Shown piece after piece: positions 34,996 to 48,233 of a stretch of DNA of 64,000 bases (position 1 is the stretch's first letter; each line of letters starts with the position of its first letter). A program made the translations under genes and the position numbers. A model generated the notes under the pieces. The model worked only from the letters and a program-made list of their open reading frames with translations. It did not search any database and was not told the DNA's origin. The DNA is from Turritopsis dohrnii (Eukaryota; Cnidaria; Hydrozoa; Anthoathecata; Oceaniidae), in assembly GCA_027922465.2 (NCBI GenBank), contig BQMF02000339.1, forward strand, positions 428,774 to 492,773, written 5' to 3'.

Positions 34996-35159
34996 CAGTG
35001 TCGGATCTAGAGGTATGTCGAAATTTGTGTAGGAGAGTGTTAGCAATGTAACCATAAAGGAAAAGCGTCCAAATAATCCCATTGGAAATATAAATTGAAT
35101 TCACAAATTATGTTAATGCTCTCATACACAAATTTCGACATACCTCTAGATCCACCACT
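34996..35159. mobile_element. 164-bp MITE
   Basis: The left arm starts CAGTGTCGGATCTAGAGGTA and continues TGTCGAAATTTGTGTA; the right arm is its inverted copy, ending TACCTCTAGATCCACCACTG. Arms are about 36 bp with few mismatches. No convincing target duplication. Confidence 0.75.
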
Positions 35160-35555
35160 GTTACATATCATAAAATATATGCATTGCATAAAGTGAATGT
35201 AAGATTTTAAAGATTAAATACATATCTCAGAAACTGGGAGTAAGTAATACTAACAAGAGGCTTTTTGATCTCTATCATATTGGTTCATATCATTTTGGAC
35301 ACAGGATCCTTTTAAAGTTAATTCAAAACCAGACAGTCATCTCGAACCAAGAAAAATTATATACTGAACTGTACAAATAAGTTACCAGGTTGAGATACTG
35401 GTGCTAAAAAAACCATGCAGCTGTCTACGCAAAACAACTCAGAAAAATAACAATGACTTTGTGTATTATAAACTCAGTCATTCAAACGTAACTCCATAAC
35501 ATTTTTACAGATGTATTTTTGGTTAACAGAAACAGATACCAAAAATATTTATATA

Positions 35556-37108
35556 CCGTCAACCAACAAAACTTTGAACAGCGTCAAAACTTTGAACAGC
35601 TATAACAACCGTATCAACAAAATAAACATACCACATCGAACCACACAGCACACAATACTATAATACTATTACCAAATGAATATTTCTATCACAACACAGC
35701 TCGCACGATACTCATCAATTAGCCATCAAGTATAATTCCCATAAGAGTGCTTTCCGATTCATCGCACCGGTAAGGCTATGTGCACACGGAACAATGATCG
35801 CATGTTGAAATAGCCTACGTGCTGGGTTTTTAATGTGCAGTGCGCCCTGCGCAAGTCAGGCTAACGTAAACGTAAAGCAGGCTAATGTAAAAAGGCGTCC
35901 CGCCCGGCATGAAACTCGTATTGCAAATGACGGGGGCGGGGTCGTATAAGTAAGATTATTATTATTTTTTTTAGCATATAAAATTTCCTTTAAATCTTTT
36001 AATGAAGTATTTTCAAAGAGGTAATTTTTTTGCAAAAAAGTGTAACGAACGCGAGCTCCATATTCTCATCAAGTAGGAAAATTTTATTCATAACGATACG
36101 CGCTTTTTTATAAGCAACACTTTTATAAGCAACAAAAGGCTGAAAATCGACAAAAATTAAGCAAATACATTAGATTAATCTAATTTTCCTTTTATCTCCT
36201 ATCAAGTCCTCCTAACCTTTATCATCAATTCTTGAACGCGATTTAATCATTCACGGCGGGTATGCACCATTTCTTCGTCTCCGATAACTGTCCTCGCACA
36301 CAACTCTTACTTGTGTTATCTATCTTGTCTCTCACAAGATCACTATTTTACGCTGAGTTTTTTGTAATGGAACGATCAATATAATTTCCATCTTATTTTA
36401 AGCAATAGTACTTATTTTTCTATTCTCCTATTTCATCTCTACCAAACAAGGCCTTTGACTTTAAAAGTAGCCACTTTGGTGAAGAATCTCAAAGTTAAAT
36501 ACCCGCAATAAAATTTAGAAAAATATTCTAGAACTAATACATTCGAAAGATCCCAACTAGCTTTGCGGTGAGAACAGGATGTGATTTGATGGGATGGGAT
36601 CAGCCCCCGTCGTGGGCTGATTCCCATTCATACATGGGCGCACAAAGATACGCTCGTAAAAGCTTAAATTTTCAAGCTTTCAAAAGCGTATCTTTGTGTG
36701 CTAACTATTTTATTGACATCATAATCACTTTAAACAAAAGGCAATAAGCGCCGGGCGTTTATTTATTTATGTTTTTTTTTTGAGGTGGGCGCATATTAGA
36801 GAACGGTGCTTATTACAGGGTGGATGCTTGTTAGAAAGTTTATAGTGCGTGAGAAATAAAAACCTATAAGGGTCTCTTTACATTAATTATGCATTGCACG
36901 CTTAAAAGTTTGTGGTGTGATAAATTTGTTCCTCTGGGGATAAAACAATTAGTGCGCGAATCTGGACAGCGATTTCATTTATAATTATAATAAAATACTA
37001 TTAACAGTATGATGGACGATGATTGGTGTGTGGACATGTGTAGTTTAAAGACCAGGTCTTTTAGCTGTTCAAAGTTTTGACGCTGTTCAAAGTTTTGTTG
37101 GTTGACGG
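35556..37108. mobile_element. Non-autonomous TA-flanked TIR element
   Basis: Perfect or near-perfect inverted repeats of about 47 bp (start CCGTCAACCAACAAAACTTT), each made of two copies of CAAAACTTTGAACAGC. The element is bounded by TA dinucleotides on both sides (35554-35555 and 37109-37110), as expected for Tc1/mariner-type insertion. No transposase ORF is inside. The centre holds two further hairpins: 36599-36621 and 36641-36698. Confidence 0.75.
36599..36698. repeat. Two adjacent hairpins
   Basis: ATCAGCCC-CCGTCGT-GGGCTGAT (36599-36621) is a perfect 8-bp stem. CACAAAGATACGCT (36641-36654) and AGCGTATCTTTGTG (36685-36698) form a perfect 14-bp stem, with AAGCTT/AAGCTT inside. Confidence 0.7.
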
Positions 37109-37938
37109 TACATCATTAATCAATAAAGAAAAGGCTTCGGTTCAGTTGACACAAACAAACTTATTATACATTGATAGCTGAGCTAATAATTAACTGTCAT
37201 CATACTTATGGTCAACGAATTATGGTGCTAATAATCCATGCTAATCATTTATATTACATAAAATAAAACAATTGCTTTAAAGCAGCCACAATGTTTTCAT
37301 TTCGCATAAGCAAAAGAAGAGACATGACTCGAAAAAAATGCTTTTCCTAGATTTTGAAGTCTGTTTTCAACAGATGTATTAAGTGAATTCAAAATTTCCT
37401 AATTAATACTTCATTATTGCTATCAAAAGCTGCAACGATGTTTTCTAGCGAATCCATGTTGAACTGGGTCTAATTCGAAGGTCTCCCACGTCGTTTTGTG
37501 CAGATTTGGTGACCATTCATTCAATAAAGTGTTAACCCATGGTTGTACCTTAGGCAAATTTTCTTCCAGTTCATTCATTAATGTGTGTAAACCCGGGGCT
37601 CCTTAGGCAAATTTTCTTCGCCTAGGTGAGCGTTAGGCACTAGTCTGTGTTGTCAATGTAACTATGAGAAGTCGTTTTCCGGGCAGAATCAATACCTATA
37701 AACTCAAGCTGTAAAAAACATTAATTTGTAACATCATGGCGCGCGCCGCGCCTCTCGCCGGAGAATAATCCTATTTGCGAAAAAGAAAGGATATCGGATT
37801 GATGCGGGAATCTCTTGATATTTTCGATTATTTTCTGATTATTGTAATACAATACCTTTTTCAATTTGTGAAAAACATTATTTAACTGATTTTGGGTTAG
37901 GCATTTGCCTAAGTTGCCTAACCCTGGATCCGCCCCTG

Positions 37939-39448
37939 TCGATTTATCAACAAACAGTTGATGAAAAAGAAAACAATATTTTCTTAACTTTAACTACACA
38001 ATTGGAAGAATTTGCTGATAATAGAAAAGCAATATAATTTAGATAAATACAAATTTGCCTAATTAGCAACCGCATCGATCGTCGATTGAGAAATTTCAAT
38101 AGATGCAATTTTGGTTAGAAACTTCAATATGGCAGATTCAAAATATCTAATGTAAATAAAGCCATGCATACTCTGCTTACTTGCAAATTGGTTGCCTGGT
38201 ACCGTATTGTCTTCAAACCGAAAGTGTGAGAATCTTCGCTTCACATGACTGATTATTAACACTTTCATACTTCCTTAAATCTGACATTTGAGAAAATAGG
38301 AAATCCATCATCTCTGGTTTTTTTTGTTTTGTTTTGTTTCCCCCTTGTTTTTTCAATAAAATAATGCACCATATAATTTTGAGGGGAAGTGGTTACGAAT
38401 TTTTAATATACCTTAAGGTTTACTTATGTTGTAGCTTACATGTTTGAGTTTTCTGAAATTAAGTAAATTTTGTAGTTCTTAAACAAGACCAGACAGAGTT
38501 GAATGAGAGATCACAATAACATAAAACATAAACTTTTCAAAAGCAAAAGAGGGAACTGTTGTCAAAATCAATATCTTCATTTTGACAGATTTCAATCTCC
38601 CTCCTTTGTGAATGAATTGTCATTTTCCATCTTCCATATGAATATATATAGTAGAAATGATCAGTTTCTCTTTATGACTAAAGAGGGCAATTGATGAGCA
38701 ACTGTTGCTTTGTCAGTTACAATTTCACAATAAATTTAGAATTTTCATGATTGAAAAGGCTATGTTGGTAGGACAGATAAATGAATTTCTTATATACGGT
38801 AAGAAGTACAAAGCATCTCAGTTTTGATAGTGATCTAATAACTACAATTTCAAAATATGGTCATTTAAGTCTTTATTGTTAGATATATATATATACATGT
38901 AATAAATTGACTTTATTTATATTGTTCTGTATAAATAATCATTTGTGAAAAAATATATCTTGTGTATGTTAATGTTTTCAATTGTTTTTACTTTCACTAC
39001 ATAGGCTGGTATTATATATATCAGGGAAATGCTTATATATATTTCAAGTGAAAACCTTTAAAATCTTTTTTTCTTTTTTATATAATTTCTTGATTTCTAT
39101 TAAAAACCTTTCCTGTATATAATTTCTTTTTTTTTGTATTTGCTTCATACAATGTTTCTACTCGTTGATTGGTTGCTAGGATTTTGTCATGAAAACATCT
39201 TTGGTATTTAAAGAATTCATGCGAAATAAAGAATAAAAATAAAACATTTAAATGCAGTTGAATAATAATAGCTGTTTCTATGGAAACTGTTGGACAGTTT
39301 TACAAATGCTAGTTAATATCAACATTCGTAGCTGTTGAAATATTAAAAAAGAAGAAGAAAAGCTAGTAAATATATAATAACAGAACTTTTTGTAAAAGGA
39401 GCCTTTTAAAGACTTCATCAACACGTGATCCTCAAATGACAGTAAAAA
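37939..39448. other. POMGNT1 upstream region, no gene seen
   Basis: AT-rich (TATATA runs near 38884 and 39013), with only chance ORFs. The POMGNT1 promoter must lie here or in an unseen upstream exon, but no element stands out. Confidence 0.4.
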
Positions 39449-42400
39449 ATGGTAGCACAAGCTTCCCGAAATGATTCAAACACATTTACAGTCAATATAC
39501 CCTGTTGGTTAAGGGCATCAAGAATTCGAAGACGTGGTTGCACTGGAACATGTTTACAAGGGATCTTAATAGCTGTCTTAATAATTACTTTGGTATTTAA
39601 TATAATTTTTATATTGGATAATCGAAAAAGACTGCGAGGGACAAAATATTCAAATGAGGAGTATGATAATTTAGTAGATGAAAATAGACACATTCAATTT
39701 CATGAGAATGAAGATCTACGGAATAGAATTCAAGTTAAAGAAAGTAGTGAGTATAAATTTATTACTTAACCATCAATCGCTTTACTTCACGAAGTATCAT
39801 AAACTTTCATTGTTCATTTAAAAAAGATGCTACGTGAAAAAAATTTATTATTGTTTTGCTCAGCGTGAATTTAAAATAAAATTTATTTTATAGTATATTC
39901 TGGAAAGAAAATAAGAATTGAAGCTAAATCTAGCAAGAATACCGTGTATGTTGCCGTTGATGGTCTGAAGGTTTATGAAAATAGTGTTGATGATGAAAGT
40001 TCCCGTGGTATTCATGTCATCGTACTCAATGAAGTTACTGGTGTTGTCATGGCCAAAAGAACTTTTGATACCTATGTTCCTAAGGAAGATGAAGCCATGA
40101 TTTTATTTTTGAACATGCTTCAAGAAGGACGAATTGTTGTCTTCATGGTCAAGGTATTTTATTTTCCTCTTGATAAGTATTGTAGGAGTATTGTATTGTA
40201 TTGTAAGTATTTACAGGAATACATGTCAGCTTTTCAAATAAAATTGTTTTGGTAGAAAATTAGCTTACCATTGTATCAATAAGCCATAAGTAATCTGTGT
40301 TTTTAGGATGAAGGCAGCTCAAGCTTAAAGAAAGCGGCAAAAAACTCCATCAAAATGTTCGGCAGTAAGTTTGTCAACAATCTAGGCTGGCGTGACACAT
40401 GGGCATTTATTTCTAAGAAGCGTAACCAGTGGTTTGCGGAATCACATCAGAAAGCACCATCAATGGAACAGTGGGGCCCATCATTGGTTATTGAAGCTAC
40501 TGTTGCACTTCAGAAAGATAACAAAGATTGTCAATGGGGTAATGATGCTACAGCAACACGAAGAAAGCAGTTTTGTGAAAAATATGAGGGCTATGGCACT
40601 GTCTGTAGTTGTAAGTATTACAAATTAAATTATTGTAAGATTTTCCTTAAACTATTCATGTATGACAGTTTTAGGGAAGGGGATAACAATAATTTTAATC
40701 AATGCTATTTTAATGACATTGAAATTCATTAGGTACTCATCCAGCTCCAATTGATTTACGTGGTGCTCCATTATTGGGAAGCCGTGTTGGAAATCTACCA
40801 ATTGCTGTCATAGCTGCCAACCGGCCTCATTATTTGTATAGAATGTTACGAGGACTGTTAACAACTCCAGGAGTCGATCCTAAGATGGTGACAGTTTATA
40901 TCGATGGGTTTTTTGATGAGCCAGCAGCTGTTTCTGAACTATTTCAGGTGTCTGTTGTGGAACACACCCCGATCTGTAGCAAAAATTGTCGAATTAGCCA
41001 GGTTTGAAAGCTTTGGTTTATTTGAAATCCTATTATGTAATTAATATTGTTAGTGTTTTGCAGTGAATAGTAAAAAGACAAATTCATCCATTATAAAAAA
41101 TCAAAGTTTTTTAGTCATGTGTTTATTATGGTGTTAGTGTAGACAACAACCCCTTGCAAGCTTGGCAAGAAATAATACCATCATTTTTATTTTATTTGTC
41201 TAATGCGAAAGTTTCCTTTCATGAGAAGAACACATGAATTGTTCAGTCCATATCAGTGTCTTAACGTTTTCCTTCTCTTTAGCATTACAAGCGTACTCTT
41301 CACGAAACATTTGAAAAGTATCCAAATGCTGAATTTATGATTATTTTGGAAGAAGACTTGGATGTTTCGAAAGATATTATGGATTATTTTAGTCAGCTTC
41401 TTCCTGCTTTATCTTCTGATGAAAGCATTTACTGCATATCAGCGTGGAATGACCAGGTATTTTTACCACACTTCTTCTTGATTAAGTGATGTTCAACTGT
41501 TTCATTATTTTAAATATTTTTACAGGGATATGAGCATTCGTGCAACGATCCTTCACAATTATACAGAATAGAAACCATGCCAGGGCTTGGTTGGTAAGCT
41601 TTACTCATTTTTCTTTGTTTCTTGTTTTATGGAATTTACATTTAAATTTGGAAACACTATTAATGTCAAAACGATTGAAATCATTTTCCTGTTCGACTTA
41701 TTAAACCAGATGAATATATGTTACCAGAACACTCAAGAGTATAAACTTAATATGTACGTGCCAGGTTTCTTCATCATCTGATTGTGTAATTTTCAGGGTG
41801 CTTAAAAAGAAAATGTTCAAGGAAGAATTAGAACCTATCTGGCCTGGCAGTGATAAATATTGGGATTGGGACATGTGGATGCGATTGGATAGCAATCGAA
41901 AAGGTAATAAAGTCAGTGTAGAATCTTATCACTGTCAAAGTGGTGAGAGAAGAAACATACAGAGTTCCTCATGAAAATTTGAACTTGTAGATTTATGTGA
42001 ACCTAATGTAGAGTTGATAGAAAGTTGAATTTGAGCGAAGGTAAAATTCTACTTGTTTCATAATGGTGAAAAATCAACTTGAAGAAATCTGTATTTGAGT
42101 TTCACATGATTCACTATATCTCAATTTTATCTACAGTGTCAATGCGCAGGTCAGTTTGGAATAAACTTACGCATAAATTGAGAGGAACTTTAGTAAAACT
42201 AAAGTAAAGGAATTCATTTTCATTTCGACTTGAGTATGTAGCGTAAAAATGTGACTCATAGATGCCAACGAATAAATAAACCATGAGTTTTTGTGTTTTT
42301 ATCATAGGCCGAGAATGCATCATCCCCGATATTTCTCGGACGTACCATTTCGGTGCGAAAGGTCTCAACATGAACAGCTTCTTCCAAGATGTTTACTTCA

Positions 42401-43019
42401 ACAAACATGCTTTGAACACCAAAACTGGCATCAAGTTTGATGTGGAAGGAATTCGGAAAGAAAACTACGAAACAACGGTTCATGAACAGATCAGGTGGGA
42501 CTTTGTTGACATTGTATTGATAAGTAACGAAGTCACGTGTCATGAAACGTCATTCTCAATTCCGATGATGAGTGTTATGACTCTCCACCGCTGTAGATAT
42601 TCGTTTTTTCTTGTGACCACATTGGACTGTTTGTTTGTTTGTTTGTTTGTTTAGTTGCTTACTTGTTTACCTCTTATGTTTTGTTTATAATAACCATTCT
42701 TTTTGACAGACAAGCGGAGGTTCTGGATCATTCAAGAAATCCTTGCACGGACGATTCGTTCATTCCCAACACAGAAGGTCATACCTATGTGTTCTACATC
42801 AAACAGCAACAAGAATACGACTATGAGACATGGAATAACGTGGCTAAGTGCTTTAAGCTATGGGATTTAGACGTTCGAGGTTTCCACAAACAAATGTGGC
42901 GATTTTGGCTGAAGAACAATCGTGTTTTTGTGGTCGGAACTAGTTCACCATATTCTAAGTACAAACCGGAAAGCGTTCTACCCATTTTCATTCCGAAGAA
43001 GAAGAAGGAAGAGGAATGA
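39449..43019 (+). CDS. POMGNT1: Protein O-mannose beta-1,2-GlcNAc transferase (9 exons)
   Basis: The spliced model is 39449-39746, 39894-40153, 40307-40610, 40733-41001, 41283-41456, 41526-41593, 41797-41903, 42308-42494, 42710-43019. All junctions are GT/AG and phases match; 658 residues (human 660). The Golgi type II enzyme adds GlcNAc to O-mannose on alpha-dystroglycan. A short cytosolic tail is followed by a transmembrane anchor at about 36-56. The stem domain includes [15 protein letters not shown] and [15 protein letters not shown]. The catalytic GT13 domain has [20 protein letters not shown], the metal-binding LEEDLD at about 399-404, [22 protein letters not shown] and WDWDMWMR. C-terminal LDHSRNPC and [10 protein letters not shown] are family-typical. 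The poly(A) signal AATAAA follows at about 43031. The neuromuscular and matrix-linked role in other animals is established knowledge. Confidence 0.95.
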
Positions 43020-45175
43020 AGATTTCATAAATAAAATATTTATTTTTGATAATTTATATTAGTATTTAGTCCAATTAATAATCCGAAACATTAAAACAAT
43101 GATGTAAAGCTGTAACGACAAATTTGTTTCTGTTTTGAGCTTTCAGCAGGTATTGTGATGCCTAGACACTTAATTTGCTCTCAATCTCTCGATATTTGAC
43201 AAAGTTTTACTGGAGTTCTACGAATATTCTATGAATTCTTTGCTAAATGTTGACATTGCTCTTAAAAGTTTGTGAATCCTGTGTACTATTCCTAAAGTAC
43301 AGAATGGTGTTCTGACTTGCAGCTGCCATATTTTTAGTGATTTTATCGATTTTTTCACTGGTTGGTATAATATTAAGGGTGGCATTGGTATTGCTTAAAA
43401 CCAGGCTCATTTTTTATGACTGTAGTAAATCTATACGAATGTTTGTGTTACCTTGCAAAGGCAAAATATAAAACAATGTATAAGTATTTTAACCTCTCAA
43501 AATAATGTACATTTTGCATTTTCTTGGAAAGTAAATCTAGGACATTTTTAATTCATTTTAAAGAAAACTGGCTGTGTTTTTACTTGAATTATGTTACATC
43601 AATCTCGTTGGCAAATGCCAAATAAAGTCACAAAATCTGAAAACAAGGTTGCCTAACTAAAAATCACAATGTTTCTGTCTAGATAATATTCCAATTTCCT
43701 TTACCTGTTAATTATTGTTGATGTTGTCTCGTTTAATATATTCATGCAAACAGGAGTTTCACTTAACGTTTTGTGGTTTAACGAGTAAGTAGTAACAAGG
43801 TTTTGTTGGCCTTGCAAGTTTTTTTTCAGAGAAATAACTCGTGAGAGAGCTTGTTCTTTCTATTTTAGGATTTGTTAACAGAAAAACGTTTTTGTCGATC
43901 ATGAACAAACGAAAGGTGAGCCATGTCAACACAAAACCACCTGCACGTAGCAAAGTACCCAAAATCCAAAGCGATTCCAAACTACAAGAAGATCAACACG
44001 GTATGATTGTTAATTATGCACTTAGTACAAGATACGATTGTATGACAATAGACTCTATAATTCGAACTTTACCTGAAAATTCGTTCGAATTTCAGAGAGT
44101 TTGAATTGTAGGTAGCCTATCCAGCTTTACTAAAATTTATCATCTTTTACGTGGCATCTACTGCGCATATTCAAAGATGTTGTTTGGGACGAAAGGGATG
44201 AGTTACAAATATGAAAATTTTGAATAATACAGGTTCGAATAGTGCAAAGTGACCTATGAGAGATTCTTACGGAATGTACAGGGTGCCAAATACATCGTTC
44301 GAATTAAGGAGATGTTCGATTAATAAGAATTCGAATTATAGAGAGCTGTACCGTATTTTTATGCTTGAAAAGGTTTGAAGATATTACGTTATTCCAGTAA
44401 GTTGACAAGCCATCTAATTAAGCGGTTTTTAAAAATTTGCGTTGATTTCATCCAGTATCATTTCCTTTAAAATTAATTAAATTAAATGAAATTAAAACAA
44501 ATATGATAAAACCTTTATGCATATATTTTTCTGATGTTTCAAATGTAAAAATATTTTACAGAAACGTGCGTGTTAAATAATTTCCTCGCTCGTTACACTT
44601 TAGCTGCTGATGTTTTACACACAAAAAAACTATTGCCGTGTTATAAACTGATTTTCTTGTGTTCTTCTACTCCCTTAATTTATATACCTGTCACTCAGAT
44701 TTGCGTTAAATTTATGGAACTTGAAATCCACTTGTTAAAACTGTGTTAACTTCATTGAAAATTTAAAGTAAAAGTTCCTCGACCGCACCAATCTCCTCAG
44801 TGTTAATATCTTTCCGCGTTAAAATCATTACGCGTTAATTTCTTGGAATAAGGTACTTATTTGCTTCTTTAACCCAGACAGAAATAACAAAGGTTTGACA
44901 GAAATAACAAAGGTTTGACCGAAATAACAAAGGTTTGACCGAAATAACAAAGGTTTTGAGCGAAATAACAAAGGTTTGACCGAAATAACAAAGGTTTTGA
45001 GCGAAAACTAATACTGATGGTTTGTTGTTGGCGAAACGTACAGAAGTTATTTGATCAGGAAATTGTACGATACGTGTTCTTGCGGGCATATGAAATATGT
45101 AGGTGCACAACCGTTCTCTGATGCAAAAAGAAACAAGACCTAAAATAAATTAGAAACAACAAACAAATAACAAAT
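43020..45175. other. Intergenic stretch, no clear gene
   Basis: Mostly AT-rich. A plus-strand ORF at 43841-44104 contains a short ATG-led segment (MNKRKVSHVN from about 43901). It might be an upstream exon of the next gene but has no homology I recognise. A tandem repeat occupies 44876-45004. Confidence 0.4.
44876..45004. repeat. Tandem repeat, 20-21 bp unit
   Basis: Six copies of GACCGAAATAACAAAGGTTT with variants (GACAG, GAGCG; TTTG or TTTTG). It ends about 170 bp before the ATG of the conserved orphan gene, so it lies in its promoter or 5' leader. The minus-strand ORF over it is an artefact of the repeat. Confidence 0.9.
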
Positions 45176-46534
45176 ATGAAAAAATTTGCTTTAGATCACT
45201 TAGTATTTGAGGACTTTCCAAACTTTCGGCCCAACAAAACGCCGAAAGAAGTACTGCAGTTAGGTTCTTTTGGTGGGACTTATTTTCGACCAATCAAATC
45301 AAGTGTCACTGGTGAAAATTATAAAGACGCGTGGAAGGAGTTTCCAGAAGATTGGTTTCACGGTTTGAATATAAACACGACTGTTGCCTCGCCTACCTAC
45401 GATAAATCAATCAATAAATACAAGGTGAAATGTGGTGCTTCCCTGGATGAATGGGAATCTTCTGGTAAGAATCTTCATAAAATGGCGTAGTTAACTTTTG
45501 ATGCCTCGGATCGCCAAGAAACCAATTACGTCATCTTACGTTCTTGTTGTCCACACTCTACCAATCAGAATGCATTGATCTAACGTTTTCGTGAAAACCA
45601 CGTCACCTCTTTATCTTGCGCATCACCTTTCCTCTGAATACTTTTTTGTATGTGTTGCTTCCAGAAAGTAGCTATGAGAAACGAACGAAAATATAACAAC
45701 AATGAAAAAGAAATCTATTTTGAATGAGAATCTCGCTAATTTTACATTTTTAGTTAAATTTTCTTTACCAATTTTCTTAACCGATATTCATCGCGAAACG
45801 TTTGTATTTCATCAACAGGCATTTCCTAAGATTAAGTTTAAACGTCATTTTCTCGACAAACCACATATCCCCGTCCAAGATTCGTTATTGCAAATGTCCA
45901 AGGTTCGTTATATTGCAATGTCCAATGGAACGTCCAATTCAATCTTTATCAATTTTCACTAGTTCTCATTTCTATATTCGCTAGAACGACAAATAGTATT
46001 TCATGTATGAAACACACACGTATATATTTGATAAAAGAAAAATGGTTCAAGACAATTGTAGTGATCATCAGTTACCATATAAAACAATGTAACATAATCG
46101 AAATCAAAATAAGGCAGGGATTTGAGTTTGTCAAGACATTGACGTTTAAACTGAAACTCGGAAAATGTCTGTTTCAAAACAATACAATTATCAGTTTAGG
46201 ATTTCCCATTTTTCAAGGTTGGATAAAGTCTCAAGATCCCTACGGTTGGTTCCAATGGTATTGTCGGTTTTATGTCGGCAGAAGAACGCCCGATGACGAA
46301 CGACAAGTCGGTCGTTGGCTGCGATTTCTCGCAAGGTTTAAAACGAACTTAGTAAATAAGATCAATAAGGCTGGTGCGTCGTATAACAACTACACAATAT
46401 CCCCAGTCATACGACAATCGCTTCTTCATTGGGGTTATGAAGTGACTGCGGAAGATGTCCTGGGAACGAGCAAAAAACGAAAAATTTCCGATACGGAACA
46501 AAAGAAGGAAGAACGAAATGTTCCGATATTTTAA
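45176..46534 (+). CDS. Conserved protein of unknown function (2 exons)
   Basis: Exons 45176-45464 and 46218-46534, GT/AG, phase matched, 201 residues. Conserved blocks are LQLGSFGGTYFRPIKSSVTG (about 31-50), FPEDWFHGL, DPYGWFQWYCRFYVGRR (about 102-118), DERQVGRW and SPVIRQSLLHWGYE. These blocks match a soluble protein family I know from plants, fungi and some invertebrates but which has no assigned function. The very high Trp/Tyr/Phe content in the central block suggests a folded binding or enzymatic core. The C-terminus is a lysine-rich tail (KKRKISDTEQKK), a possible nuclear signal. The 753-bp intron has no features. An upstream non-coding exon is possible. Confidence 0.75.
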
Positions 46535-48233
46535 TAGTACCTTCGTCGAAGCTTGTGGTAGTAGAAAAAGTCGAATGTTATTATACAATAGGTGACATGA
46601 AAACTAGGTTTCGCAAATAAATTTGAGGAAATTTTCATGGTGTAGATATGTTAAATAAATATTTACCGGAAATATTTATATATATGTATAATTTGTTTTT
46701 CAAAGAGTGTCGCTTCGTTCATTTCCCTTAACATCTGAAGAAATCAAGGAAAATATACATTACATACAATATACTTAGTATCAGACTTGTCTAGGAAAAT
46801 ATATCTCCTTCACTGTATTCCATACAGCTCACGTAAATGTAAATCACATCTGTGACTCTGTTCGATCCAAAGGTATTAAACTTTTGAATCACACCATACC
46901 TAGACTGCATGTTTGATTAAAACTTTATTAGCGCCCTTCAGAGTGCTGCAATTTTAAAATAAGCATTCCGGTGCTTGTTGGAGGAAATGAATTATCCTAA
47001 AATTATGTTTAAAAATACAAATTTTCTCAAAATCTTCCTAAAGCTTCTCCGAACTGTGTTTTATATTAACCTACACCAGCAGCGTAGTGTCTAGAATTTT
47101 ATTTTTGTGGTTCATCCATTTTGGTCCAAATATTGCTACCTTAGTAATTTCGAAATGTCTAAAATCTCCATAAGTTTACAGGTGGAATAAAAAATGTTAT
47201 TCATTTAAAGTGAATACATCATTCATTTGTGTCGGTGTTGTCTGGACAACAGATTCACGTAAATCGAATAAGTTTTTTAATTCGAAAACTTTTCCGGACG
47301 AAAAACTAGTCCTAGTCTCTCGTATGATCAAATCATAATTCGATAAATTTTCACACTATCACGGTTATAATTAAAGAAATGCTATCACGTACGACAAATT
47401 TGTTTTGAATTACTTCTTCAGTTGTTAATCAATAACATACGAATTCTTCTTCTGCTTTATTTCGATTCATCATCTTTATAATCTTTCTAAAATTGATTTG
47501 CTTCAGTTAGGCAAAGAACTTTTATGAACCATCCTATGTTACTTCATACTTGCTTTTTTTATAGTGTTAGAGCAGTCAAATGTGAGTTCACAAAATTTGT
47601 TTTTCGTATGATGTTCCATTGAAGATTCGATAAAACATAATGGAAAAGCTACATTAAAATAGATTCTTCTTTTCTTGTTCATTCAACCAAGCGCATCCAA
47701 AAGAACGAAAATTTCAAAATAAAAATTTGTTACACAAATGCTTCAATTTCTATTTTTTTTTCTGGTTTTATTTTTCATATTTCTTTACCATTGAAAAAAC
47801 TCACAATTTGCTTAAAAAACTCACAATTTGCTTAAATGCCCGAAGTTTACTTAACGCTTGTTAACTGGCGGGCGAACAGTTACCTTCGCGCTGTGGCGCT
47901 GCCATTATGGATTTCAATCAAATGCGATCTGCACCAATTAGACACCGGGGATGGAATCAGCGCGCATATCTACTTTGGTCTCTTCGCAGACGGGCTTTTA
48001 TACGGGCTCGACGTGCAGCATGGTTCTTTCTAAACTTCTCTAGTGCTGTGAACACGTTTTTTTTTTCGCTGAAGCGTTGTTTATTGAAGTTTTCTTTCAA
48101 AGAAGATTATTTATTTGGAAGTTTTTAACTCCTGTTATATACTTTTGCGACTCAATAAAGATTACTGATTTGGTATTGCATTATATAGTGGTTTTGTTGT
48201 GGTGTGTTTTGTTTGCTTGGCTGTTCCACAAGT
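46535..48233. other. Intergenic stretch, no gene seen
   Basis: AT-rich. Bases 47835-48035 are distinctly less AT-rich and carry an Arg-rich short ORF (47907-48128) that I could not assign. It may be a remnant of another element rather than a gene. Confidence 0.4.

Larger units (their letters stand above)
33804..37938. mobile_element. Compound TIR element, hAT-like ends
   Basis: The left end CAGGGGCGGATCTAGGATTT (33804) and right end, read inward, CAGGGGCGGATCCAGGGTTAG (ending 37938) are inverted copies over about 16 bp. CAGGGGCGGATCCAGG-type ends are typical of hAT-family DNA elements. The 8-bp flanks (GGGTGGAT and TCGATTTA) do not match, so the ends may belong to two elements or the site has decayed. 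The interior has no transposase; it holds a 164-bp element and a TA-flanked 1.55-kb element. Confidence 0.5.

Noticed and set aside
43841..44104. ORF as first exon of the orphan gene at 45176
   Set aside because: No recognisable homology and the orphan gene already has a good ATG in the expected position; left unassigned.
47836..48128. Arg-rich ORFs as a possible viral core protein
   Set aside because: Basic composition alone is not enough, the two frames overlap, and the region lies outside the visible Polinton ends.
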